A stretch of 64,000 nucleotides of DNA from Actinoplanes campanulatus (lineage in GTDB: Bacteria > Actinomycetota > Actinomycetes > Mycobacteriales > Micromonosporaceae). Position 1 is the stretch's first letter, and every line of letters starts with the position of its first letter. The position numbers and the translations under genes are program-made. Below are positions 1 to 8,474 of this stretch, piece after piece. The notes under the pieces are model-generated. The model was not told the DNA's origin. It saw only the letters and a program-made list of their open reading frames with translations, and made no database searches. The stretch lies in the NCBI RefSeq assembly GCF_014647795.1, contig NZ_BMPW01000012.1, positions 242,629 to 306,628 on the forward strand, given 5' to 3'.

Positions 1-24
1 GTCGCGGCGCGAGATCACCGGCGG

Positions 25-1476
25 TCACCCCCCGAACGACGCGAACAGGCCGCGGATGTCGTCGAAGACGCCGATCACCGCGCAGGCGAGCGGGATCAGC
101 GCCATGATCGCGACGATGTCCAGGATGTCGGCGGCACGTCCCAGGTACGGCGACGGCGCCTTGCGGCTGTAGATCAGTGCCGACGGCAGGGCCACCGCGA
201 CCACCACGGCCGCGCCGGCGACCAGCACCACCCCGGAGACGGCTCCGGTGACGACCGGGCCGACACCGAGCCCGGCCAGCCCGACCAGCCCGGCCGTCAG
301 CAGCGGCACCCGCTGCTGCGGGGTGGGCAGCAGCCGGGCCCGCAGCAGCAGCGCGGCGATCGCGGCGACCATCAGCAGCACGGCCGCGGTGTCCGGGCCG
401 GACAGCGCCAGCCAGGCCATCGCCACCACACTGCACAGCGCCGCCGACAGGATGAACCCGGTCAGCACCTCGGCGGCCCGGACCACGGCGGCGAACACGT
501 CCGCCCGGCGCGGCATCGGCTTGTCCGCCAGGATCTCCTCGGCCCGGTTCGGCAGGTCCGGGAACGGCAGCCGGCCCAGCCAGCCGGCCAACACCGGATA
601 GGCCGGGAGCAGCCCGATCGCGGCGGTCAGCGCCACCGCGGCGGCGCCCTCCGCGGACATCCCGGCGAGCGCCAGCGTCGCGGCCGGCAGACCGGTCAGG
701 GCGGCCGCCATGCCGGCCACGAAGAGCCGGGCCTGCCCGGCCACCCCGGCGTGCCCGATCACGCTGACCACAAGCAGCGCGGACGAGCCGAGGACCAGGC
801 CGGGGGCGCCCACGCCGAGGAATCCGCCGTCGGGCCGGGTCAGCAGCCAGGCGCCACCGAAGAACGCGTACGGCAGCCCGCTCGCGGCCACCACCCCGCC
901 GGCGTTCGCGTCCCCGAACGCCCGGGACAGCAGGATCCCGAGGACCGCGCAGGCCAGCGACACCACCAGGGCGACCACGCCGGGCAGCACCCAGGCGGGA
1001 CCGGTGGCGGCCAGCCCGGTCAGGCCGAGCAGCAGGGCGGCGGCGGTGACCGCGAGCCCGCAGCGCCGGGTGGCGGCCGGGCTCCAGGACCGGGCGGCCC
1101 GCCGGGAGCCGCTGGCGATCACCTCGACCACGTCGTCGTACGCCAGCTCCGGCCAGTCCTCCCGGGCCGGGTTGAGGTGCAGCAGTTCCCCGTCGCGGAC
1201 GCCCTGCGCGGCCAGGTTGCGCCCGGGTTCGAGGGCGGTGCCGGTGGCGCGGCGCAGCACCCATCCGCCGTACCGCTCGGCCGGCTCGCCCAGCGCGCCC
1301 TCGGCATGCCGGAGCAGGTGTGGCAGCAGCTCGGCGACGAGCATGTTGTCGGGCAGCGCGAGGTCGAGGCGGCGGGTCGGCGCCGCGATGGTCACCCGGG
1401 CCAGCGAGGGCCCGCTCGGTGCGGGTGCGCTCACAGTGGACAACGTAGCAAGCTGCGAAGATCCATTCACGTGCAC
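25..1476 (-). CDS. eccD: Type VII secretion integral membrane protein EccD
   Basis: The predicted 483-residue protein has a soluble N-terminal region (about residues 25-105) that looks like the ubiquitin-like YukD domain of EccD. It is followed from about residue 138 by some eleven hydrophobic segments that fill the rest of the protein. This is the EccD architecture; EccD forms the membrane pore part of the ESX/type VII secretion complex in the inner membrane. It is divergent from eccC with only about 50 bases between the starts. The reading frame opens with GTG at 1476; GTG codons at 1470 and 1434 are alternatives and none has a convincing ribosome binding site, so the gene may be leaderless. 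The family call is firm, the exact start is not. Confidence 0.9.
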   Translation of the reverse strand: MHVNGSSQLATLSTVSAPAPSGPSLARVTIAAPTRRLDLALPDNMLVAELLPHLLRHAEGALGEPAERYGGWVLRRATGTALEPGRNLAAQGVRDGELLHLNPAREDWPELAYDDVVEVIASGSRRAARSWSPAATRRCGLAVTAAALLLGLTGLAATGPAWVLPGVVALVVSLACAVLGILLSRAFGDANAGGVVAASGLPYAFFGGAWLLTRPDGGFLGVGAPGLVLGSSALLVVSVIGHAGVAGQARLFVAGMAAALTGLPAATLALAGMSAEGAAAVALTAAIGLLPAYPVLAGWLGRLPFPDLPNRAEEILADKPMPRRADVFAAVVRAAEVLTGFILSAALCSVVAMAWLALSGPDTAAVLLMVAAIAALLLRARLLPTPQQRVPLLTAGLVGLAGLGVGPVVTGAVSGVVLVAGAAVVVAVALPSALIYSRKAPSPYLGRAADILDIVAIMALIPLACAVIGVFDDIRGLFASFGG

Positions 1477-1525
1477 GAATGACGGATAGGATGGTCGTCG
1501 CTACGTCACCCACGGGGAGCCCAGT

Positions 1526-4500
1526 GTGACAGTAACGATCATCAAGCGTCCGCCACGCCGGCCCGCGCCCGTGATGCCCTCCGGCGAGGTTCCGCTCGAC
1601 CCGCCGCCCGAGGTGCCGCCGCCCCAGGGTAAAGGCTGGCAGCGGATGCTGATGATCCTGCCGATGGGCGCCGGCGCGGCCGCCATGGGTCTGATGATGG
1701 GCACCCAGCGCAGCGGCCCGATCGCCTACGTGGCCGGCGCGATGTACGGCGTCTCCATCCTCGGCATGATCGCGATGATGGCGGGCAACCAGAGCGGCCC
1801 GGGCAAACGCGAGATGATCGAGGCCCGCCGGCAGTACCTGCGGCATCTCTCCCAGCTCCGGGCTCAGCTTCGGGACACCATCCGCCGCCAGCGGGAGGCG
1901 CTCTACTACCGCAACCCGGACCCGGAGACCCTCTGGACGTTCACCGAGAGCGGCCGCCTCTGGGAGCGCCGCCGCGGCGACGCCGACTTCACCGTGGTCC
2001 GGATCGCGGTCGGCCCGCAGGAGGTGGCCACCCGTCTCGTCCCGCCGCAGACCCGGCCGGTCGACGAGCTGGAGCCGCTCTGCGCCATGGCGCTGCGCAG
2101 GTTCGTGAGCACCTACTCGGTGGTGCCGGACCTGCCGGTCTCGGTGGCGCTGCGCGACTTCTCGCACATCTACGTGCGCGGCGCCGACCAGCCGGTGCAC
2201 GACTTCAGCCGGGCCCTGATCGCCCAGATGGCCACCTTCCACGCCCCCGACGACCTGCGGATCGGCGTCTGCGTGCCGGACCACGAGCGCCCCCGCTGGG
2301 AGTGGGTGAAATGGCTGCCGCACGGCCAGCACCCGGGCAAGACCGACGCCATCGGCCCGGTCCGGCTGGTCGCCCCGAGCATCCCGGCGCTCGAGGCGAT
2401 GCTCGACGACGTGCTGGTCAACCGGCCCCGGTTCGACCCGGCCGGCGCGCCCGGCGGCGGCCCGCACGTCATGGTGATCATCGACGGCGGCTCGACGGCC
2501 GGCTCCGACCACCTGATGACCGAGGGCGGCGTCGCCGGGGTCACCATCGTCGACCTGTCGGTGCCGCCGCCCCGGCTGCTCGACGACAGCTCGGTGGTCC
2601 TGGAGATCGCCGCCGACGGCACGGTCACCGGCACCACGATGGACGGTCCCACCGAGGTCGGAAAGGCGGACGTGCTGAGTCCCGCGGAGGCCGAGGTGCT
2701 GGCCCGGGAGCTGGCGCCGCTGCGGTTGTCGGCCGCCTCGTTCGCCGACCAGCCGGCCATCTCCCAGGACACCGGGCTGGCCGAGCTGCTGGAACAACCC
2801 GACCCGTACGGCATCGACCTCAACGAGCTGTGGGCCAGCCGCCCCAACCGGGACCGGCTGCGCGTCCCGATCGGGGTCGGTCTCGACGGCCGCCCGGTCG
2901 AGCTGGACCTCAAGGAGTCCGCGCAGGACGGCATGGGCCCGCACGGCCTGCTCGTCGGCGCCACCGGCTCCGGCAAGTCCGAGCTGCTGCGCACGCTGGT
3001 GCTGGCGCTCGCCATGACGCACAGCCCGGAGATCCTCAACCTGCTGCTGGTCGACTTCAAGGGCGGCGCCACGTTCGCCTCCCTGGACCGGCTGCCGCAC
3101 ACCGCCGCGATGATCACCAACCTGGAGGACGAGCTGCCCCTGGTCGACCGGATGCTCGGCGCCATCCAGGGCGAGCTGACCCGGCGGCAGGAGCTGCTGC
3201 GCAAGGCCGGCAACTACGCGTCCCAGCGCGACTACGAGCGGGCCCGCTCGGCCGGGGTGCCGCTGGCCCCGCTGCCCAGCCTGCTGTTCATCGTCGACGA
3301 GTTCTCCGAGCTGCTCAGCGCCCGGCCCGACTTCATCGACATGTTCGTCCAGATCGGGCGGGTCGGCCGGTCGCTCGGCATCCACCTGCTGCTGGCCTCG
3401 CAGAAACTCGAGGAGGGGCGGCTGCGCGGGCTCGAGTCGCACCTGTCGTACCGGATCGGGTTGCGCACCTTCTCGTCGATGGAGAGCCGGGCCGTGCTCG
3501 GGGTGCCGGACGCCTATGAACTGCCCCGATCGCCGGGGCACGGCTATCTGCGTACCGGAACCGAGGGTTTGATCCGGGTGAAGGCCGCCTATGTCTCCGG
3601 GGTCGTCCGGCAGAACGGCGACCTGCCCGGCGCCGGCGGCCGGGGCGGCAACCCGATCCGCGAGTTCTCCACCTTCTACGTGGCGCCGCTGCTCTCCGAC
3701 TCACCGGACGAGGAGGCCGCCCCACCGGAGGAGACCGCGACCGGGGACACCCTCATCGAGGTGCTGGTCCGGCAGATGGAGGGCAAGGGCGCGCCGGCCC
3801 ACGAGGTGTGGCTGCCGCCGCTGGACAAGGCGCCCACCCTGGGCCAGATGCTGCCGCCGGTCGTCACCGTGCCGGAGCGCGGGCTCACCGTCGACGCCGA
3901 GGAGCGGTTCGGCGCCCTGCACGCGCTCGGCGGGATCATCGACAAGCCGTACGAGCAGCGCCGCGACCCGATGTGGCTGGACCTGGCCGGGGCGGCCGGC
4001 AACGTGATGGTGGTCGGGTCCGCCCAGTCCGGCAAGTCCAACCTGCTGCGCACCCTGGTGGTCAGCCTGGCGCTCACGCACACCCCGCGCGAAGTGCAGT
4101 TCTACGGGCTGGACTTCGGCGGCGGCCCGCTCAGCGCGCTCGCCGACCTGCCGCACGCCGGCGGGGTGGCGACCCGGCGCGATGTGGACAAGGTCCGCCG
4201 CACCATCGCCGAGCTGCACGGTCTGATGCGGGCCCGGGAGGAGATGTTCGCCCGGGAGAGCGTGGAGGGCGCCGCGGCCTACCGGCGGGCCAAGGCGCAG
4301 GGCCGGTTCGCCGAGGACGCGTTCGGTGACGTCTTCCTCGTGGTCGACGGCTGGTCCACGCTGCGCACCGAGTTCGAGGACCTGGAAGGCGCCGTGCACG
4401 AGCTGGCCAACCGGGGGCTCGGCTTCGGCATCCACATCCTCGCCGCCACGAACCGGTGGATGGACGTCCGCCCGCAGATCCGCGACGTCTTCGGCACCCG

Positions 4501-5476
4501 CGTCGAGCTGCGCCTCGGCGAGGCCAGCGACTCGGTGATCAACCGGCGGGAGGCGGTCAACGTGCCGGAGGACGCGCCCGGCCGCGGCCTCACCCCGGAC
4601 GGCTATCACTTCCTCGCGGCACTGCCCCGCATCGACCGCGAGCAGCGCGTCGACGACCTGGCCGACGCGGTCGCCGAGCTGGTCCGGCACGCCGCCGACC
4701 ACTGGACCACCACGCCCGCCCCGCCGGTGCGCCTGCTGCCCGCCGAGCTACCGTTCGAGGGGCTGCCCCTGGCCCGCGGCGGCGCCGTCCCGATCGGCAT
4801 CGCCGAGGTCGACCTGCAACCCGTCCACCTCGACTTCGACGCGGAACCGCACGCGCTGCTCTTCGGCGACGTGGAGAGCGGCAAGAGCTCCTTCCTGCGC
4901 AGCCTGGCCCGATCCATCGCCGCGTCACACACCCCCGCCGAGGCCCGGCTGCTCCTCGTCGACCTGCGGCGCAGCCTGCTCGGCTGCGTCGCCCCCGAGC
5001 ACACCATCGGCTACGGCACCTCACACCAGGTCACCGCCGACCTGATCAACCAGGTGGCGGTGGCCATGCGGGAGCGCCTCCCCGGCCCGGACGTCACCCC
5101 CGAGATGCTCAGCAACCGCAGCTGGTGGAAGGGCCCGGAACTCTACGTCCTCGTCGACGACTTCGACCTGATCGCGTCGGCCAGCCCGAACCCGCTCACC
5201 CCACTGCTCGAATTCCTGCCCCAGGCCCGCGACATCGGCCTGCACGTGGTGATCACCCGCCGGATCGGCGGCGCCGGGCGTGCCATGTTCGACCCGGTCA
5301 TCGGCCGCATCCGGGAACTCGCCTCACCCGGGATCATGATGTCCGGATCCCGCGAGGAGGGCCCGCTCTTCGGCAACATCAAACCCCAGCCGCTGCCGCC
5401 GGGCCGCGCGTGGATGATCACCCGACGGCACGGCGCGCGGTTGGTCCAGCTCGCGTGGTCCCCTCCGGCCCGTTGA
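1526..5476 (+). CDS. eccC: Type VII secretion ATPase EccC (FtsK/SpoIIIE family)
   Basis: The 1,316-residue protein has two membrane segments near the N-terminus (about residues 40-58 and 68-88) and then three FtsK/SpoIIIE-type ATPase domains. Walker A motifs are visible near residues 478 (GATGSGKS), 831 (GSAQSGKS) and 1114 (GDVESGKS). This is the single-chain EccC form, the motor that recognises and moves WXG100-type substrates. The first motif is canonical. The second and third keep GKS but have Gln-Ser and Glu-Ser before it, as in the degenerate C-terminal domains of other EccC proteins. The GTG start at 1526 follows GGGGAG with 7 bases of spacing. It faces away from eccD. eccB, mycosin and WXG100 genes are not in the window and may lie beyond its left edge or elsewhere. 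Confidence 0.95.
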   Translation: MTVTIIKRPPRRPAPVMPSGEVPLDPPPEVPPPQGKGWQRMLMILPMGAGAAAMGLMMGTQRSGPIAYVAGAMYGVSILGMIAMMAGNQSGPGKREMIEARRQYLRHLSQLRAQLRDTIRRQREALYYRNPDPETLWTFTESGRLWERRRGDADFTVVRIAVGPQEVATRLVPPQTRPVDELEPLCAMALRRFVSTYSVVPDLPVSVALRDFSHIYVRGADQPVHDFSRALIAQMATFHAPDDLRIGVCVPDHERPRWEWVKWLPHGQHPGKTDAIGPVRLVAPSIPALEAMLDDVLVNRPRFDPAGAPGGGPHVMVIIDGGSTAGSDHLMTEGGVAGVTIVDLSVPPPRLLDDSSVVLEIAADGTVTGTTMDGPTEVGKADVLSPAEAEVLARELAPLRLSAASFADQPAISQDTGLAELLEQPDPYGIDLNELWASRPNRDRLRVPIGVGLDGRPVELDLKESAQDGMGPHGLLVGATGSGKSELLRTLVLALAMTHSPEILNLLLVDFKGGATFASLDRLPHTAAMITNLEDELPLVDRMLGAIQGELTRRQELLRKAGNYASQRDYERARSAGVPLAPLPSLLFIVDEFSELLSARPDFIDMFVQIGRVGRSLGIHLLLASQKLEEGRLRGLESHLSYRIGLRTFSSMESRAVLGVPDAYELPRSPGHGYLRTGTEGLIRVKAAYVSGVVRQNGDLPGAGGRGGNPIREFSTFYVAPLLSDSPDEEAAPPEETATGDTLIEVLVRQMEGKGAPAHEVWLPPLDKAPTLGQMLPPVVTVPERGLTVDAEERFGALHALGGIIDKPYEQRRDPMWLDLAGAAGNVMVVGSAQSGKSNLLRTLVVSLALTHTPREVQFYGLDFGGGPLSALADLPHAGGVATRRDVDKVRRTIAELHGLMRAREEMFARESVEGAAAYRRAKAQGRFAEDAFGDVFLVVDGWSTLRTEFEDLEGAVHELANRGLGFGIHILAATNRWMDVRPQIRDVFGTRVELRLGEASDSVINRREAVNVPEDAPGRGLTPDGYHFLAALPRIDREQRVDDLADAVAELVRHAADHWTTTPAPPVRLLPAELPFEGLPLARGGAVPIGIAEVDLQPVHLDFDAEPHALLFGDVESGKSSFLRSLARSIAASHTPAEARLLLVDLRRSLLGCVAPEHTIGYGTSHQVTADLINQVAVAMRERLPGPDVTPEMLSNRSWWKGPELYVLVDDFDLIASASPNPLTPLLEFLPQARDIGLHVVITRRIGGAGRAMFDPVIGRIRELASPGIMMSGSREEGPLFGNIKPQPLPPGRAWMITRRHGARLVQLAWSPPAR

Positions 5477-6143
5477 TTCTCTTTCCGGTACGCGTGTCGC
5501 CGCTCCCGACCGCACATACGGCAGTTCCCGTGAGTCGGCGCGAGCGTCTGCCCGGTCAAGTCTGTGCCGCCCCCGCCGGGCTTAGATCGGTGCTCCCGCG
5601 GAGTTCCGTCGCCCACCTGCCGGCCTTCGGCCTCCCGCTTGCGCTCGGCCGTTCGTCGCTGTCTTGCTTCCCAAGCACCGGGGCTGCCGGCTCGCGCTCT
5701 CTGCCGCCCGTCCCGCCCAGCCGTTGGTCGCCCTCCTGCTCGCCAAACACCGGGCCTGCCCGCTCGCCGCCGTTGCGCCGGTCGTGGTGGGCGCGGGGTT
5801 GCGGTGGGCGCACGAGCCGGTGAGCGTGTGCGCCCACCACGCCTATCGCCCTGGCGGGCGCCCACACGGCGGCTTTCGTGCGTGCTCACCCCCGGAACCG
5901 CGACCGGATCGCACTCTGAGTGAGCGAAAGGCGCCGTCCACCGGCTTGCGCGGCACATCGGGGTCGTGGGAACAACACCGATCCCCTACACGCCCATCAG
6001 CCCGGTCACGAGGAGTGACCCCCCCGACGGGTTCGGAGGGTGGCACGGCCGCTGGCAAGCGCAACCAAGCCGGGCCGAACAGACGGGACGACCTCACACG
6101 TACCAAAAAGATCCGAAACACGAACCTCGACCACAAAAGGTCT
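5477..6143. other. 667-base gap between convergent eccC and the secretion operon
   Basis: This stretch lies between the stop of eccC and the stop of the minus-strand operon. I see no reading frame with a credible start and protein character; the open frames are shadows of GC-rich sequence. It contains a degenerate direct repeat (annotated separately). The last 50 bases before the minus-strand stop are A-rich, but no clear terminator hairpin was found. It could be a decayed gene or an ordinary convergent spacer. Confidence 0.5.
5651..5767. repeat. Degenerate direct repeat of about 45 bases
   Basis: The 45 bases from 5651 and the 45 bases from 5723 align without gaps with roughly a dozen mismatches. 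Both run from a GTT-GTCGC start through CAA-CACCGGG to GCTCGC, offset by 72 bases. This suggests an old local duplication in the non-coding gap. Confidence 0.45.
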
Positions 6144-7133
6144 CTAGCGGCGGGGGAGGCCCACGTACTGCTGCTCGATCGCGGTCTGGTTCAGGAACAG
6201 GTAACGGTCGTCGCCGTCGCCGATCAGGGCCATCATGTCGTCGTTCATCGACTGGAGGAGCTGACCGCTCTGCGGGCGCAGTTTCAGGGCGGCCGCCACC
6301 AGGGTCGCCTCGTCGCCGCCGAGCCGCTGGAGAACCACCAGGCCGGCCTCCTGCACGGCCGCGACCCCGGGCCGGTCCAGTTGCCGCAGGATGGTGAGCT
6401 GGGTGTGCCACGGGCCCAGCGGTGGGCTCGCCGCCGGGCCGGTCATCCCCAGGTCGAAGACGGTCATCAGTGGTGTCTGGGCGGTCCCGCCGTACGGCCC
6501 GCCCGGCTCCTGCCCGATCACGGTGAGCCGGTTCTGCTGCCCGGTGGCCCGCTCCCCGAACCCGGCCCACGCCCGTGGCTCGGTCGTCACCACGACCACC
6601 CGCACCCCGACCGAGAACGCCCGGAAGATCAGCAACTGGGCCGCCCACACGCCGCCGACCAGCGTGACCCGGACCGGCTCGGGTGCGAACAACCGCAACG
6701 GCACCGGCGCCTGCCGCTGGTCCCGCCCGAGCAGCAGCCCCGGCGGCGCGGCCGGGGCGACCGTCACCCGGCGCAACCCGGCCCGCGGGATCGCGTGCCA
6801 GCCGATCCGCAGCCGGCTGACCCGCCCCGACGGCCCGGTCCGCTCCGGTCCGCCGGCACCGTCCTCCGGACCCGTCGGCGGTCCGTCCGGCGGCCGCTCC
6901 GGCGGGTACGTCCCCGGCCGGGCCAGCGGCGCCGACGTCACCGCGGGTGCGGACAAGCCCCGCGCCACCGGCTCGGCCACCGCCTGCTGCTGGACGAACG
7001 GGTCGGCCGGCTCCGGCGCCGGCCGCTGCACCGGCACCGACGCCCGCCCCGACGTCACCTGCCCCGGCTGCCGGGGCGCGGGCGCCGGCTGCTGATAGGC
7101 GGCCGCACCCTCCTGCGGCCACGGCTGGCTCAT
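6144..7133 (-). CDS. Conserved type VII secretion locus protein, function unknown
   Basis: The 329-residue product begins with a Pro/Gln/Ala-rich, probably disordered stretch of about 100 residues. A compact C-terminal region follows with a hydrophobic patch (VTLVGGVWAAQLLIF) and a Gln-rich end. No Walker motif, signal peptide or clear membrane segment is seen. I do not recognise a named family. The ATG at 7133 overlaps the TGA of eccE in an ATGA arrangement, so it is translationally coupled to eccE and is the last gene of the eccA-like/eccE operon. That position implies a role in the same secretion system. A longer upstream open frame exists but only as a shadow of eccE. Confidence 0.75.
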   Translation of the reverse strand: MSQPWPQEGAAAYQQPAPAPRQPGQVTSGRASVPVQRPAPEPADPFVQQQAVAEPVARGLSAPAVTSAPLARPGTYPPERPPDGPPTGPEDGAGGPERTGPSGRVSRLRIGWHAIPRAGLRRVTVAPAAPPGLLLGRDQRQAPVPLRLFAPEPVRVTLVGGVWAAQLLIFRAFSVGVRVVVVTTEPRAWAGFGERATGQQNRLTVIGQEPGGPYGGTAQTPLMTVFDLGMTGPAASPPLGPWHTQLTILRQLDRPGVAAVQEAGLVVLQRLGGDEATLVAAALKLRPQSGQLLQSMNDDMMALIGDGDDRYLFLNQTAIEQQYVGLPRR

Positions 7134-8425
7134 CCCGCGCCACCTCCGGTCGGGGCGGTGGCGTAGGCGGCGGGGCCCTGTTCGCCGTCGAGGGGGAGCA
7201 GTTCGCCGCCGGCCCGCCGGACGCCCTCCTGGAGCACCCGGTCCAGGGCGGTCAGGTCCGCGTCCGGGCGGGCCGCCATCCGGATGAACGCGCGCACCGC
7301 CACCTCGTCCCCGGCGCCCGCCCGCAGCAGCAACGCCACACTGGTCTGCGCGGCTGGGGCGGTCGCCGCCCAGGCGAACAGCGACCCGATCTCGGTGGCC
7401 GACGCGGGCCAGGTCTTCAGCCAGTACGTCCGGTGGATCAGCCGCGCCGACCGCCAATGCGTCCACGCCTCGTCCACGCCCGGGCCGTCGGCCAGCGCCC
7501 ACGGCTCCACATCGCACGATCGGGCCAGCAGGGCCAGCAGGTGATCCGCGTCCAGCGGCCGGCCGGTGATCCCCAGCCGTCGCAGGTTGGCCGTCACCTT
7601 CCGGCCCAGCCCGGCGACCAGCGTGGCGGCCGCCTCCGGGTCGGCGGTGTGGTCGAGCAGCGCCTCGGCCAGCGCCCGCGCGTCGATCCGGACGCTGATC
7701 GACGTCTCCCGGTAGGCCGGCACCGGCCCGGCGCTCACCGACTCCACCAACTGCCGGTACGACGCCCCGGACGGCGAGGCGGCCGGCACGTCCGGGCTCG
7801 GCGCCGGCACCGTGTGCGTGACCAGCTCCATCACGAGGCCCGGCTGCCCGGCGCCGGCGAGTGCTCCGGCCAGTGCGTCCAATGGCACCTCGGGGACGGC
7901 CGGGTCGACCGCGACGACGCTGTACCAGCCGGCCTCGTCCCGGGCCACACCGACGATGCCGTCCGACGCGGTCACGTCCCGCACGGTCAGGCCGGGCGCC
8001 ACCGAGCGGAGCGCGGCCAGCACCGGCCCGGACCGCGGATCCGACCGGGCGGCCCGGCGGCGGCGGTGCTCGGCGGCGACCCGCCGGTGCTCCAGCCACC
8101 AGCGGTGCTGCCGGCGGGAGAAGAAGATCAGCACCACCGCGGCCGCGCCGGCCACCGTGACCGCGAGGGTGGCGAGGTTCTGCGTGACGGCGAAGACGAG
8201 GGCCAGCGCCGCCGCCTCGGCCACCACGATCTGCGCCAGGCTGAACGGGCCCAGATGGCCGCGCCGGGGCACCGCCCGGACCGGGGCCTCCGGCGGCCGG
8301 TACTGCGGCGCGGCCCGCGGAACCGGCCGTGGCGGGGGAGGCGGGGCGGCGCTGCCGCGAACCGGCGTGCCCGGCGGCCGCAGTGGCGCGGCGGCGCCGT
8401 ACGTCGGTCCCTCACCCCGGTGCAC
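7130..8425 (-). CDS. eccE: Type VII secretion protein EccE
   Basis: The product has a short basic/Pro-rich N-terminus, then two closely spaced hydrophobic segments, the second ending at a Phe-Phe-Ser-Arg-Arg stretch. A soluble domain of about 300 residues follows with the repeated VSVRIDA/ALAEALL features of EccE. EccE is a peripheral membrane component of the ESX channel. I place the start at GTG 8425 because GGGGGAGG precedes it with good spacing, giving 431 residues. An in-frame ATG at 8491 would add 22 residues and overlap the upstream gene by 17 bases, but lacks a good ribosome binding site. It is coupled downstream to the unnamed locus protein. Confidence 0.85.
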   Translation of the reverse strand: MHRGEGPTYGAAAPLRPPGTPVRGSAAPPPPPRPVPRAAPQYRPPEAPVRAVPRRGHLGPFSLAQIVVAEAAALALVFAVTQNLATLAVTVAGAAAVVLIFFSRRQHRWWLEHRRVAAEHRRRRAARSDPRSGPVLAALRSVAPGLTVRDVTASDGIVGVARDEAGWYSVVAVDPAVPEVPLDALAGALAGAGQPGLVMELVTHTVPAPSPDVPAASPSGASYRQLVESVSAGPVPAYRETSISVRIDARALAEALLDHTADPEAAATLVAGLGRKVTANLRRLGITGRPLDADHLLALLARSCDVEPWALADGPGVDEAWTHWRSARLIHRTYWLKTWPASATEIGSLFAWAATAPAAQTSVALLLRAGAGDEVAVRAFIRMAARPDADLTALDRVLQEGVRRAGGELLPLDGEQGPAAYATAPTGGGAG

Positions 8426-8474
8426 CCGTCGCCTCCCCCGTACCGTCGGTATCGGTCTGCTGCCCCACCGTAGT

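Noticed and set aside
1477-1525. A sigma-70 promoter (TAGGAT at about 1486) between eccD and eccC
   Set aside because: No -35 box at a normal distance was found, so it was not listed as a feature.
5664-7166. Open plus-strand frame of 500 codons across the eccC end and the secretion operon
   Set aside because: It is antisense to the 6144-7133 gene, has Arg/Pro-rich composition, and lacks a start site or recognisable domain.
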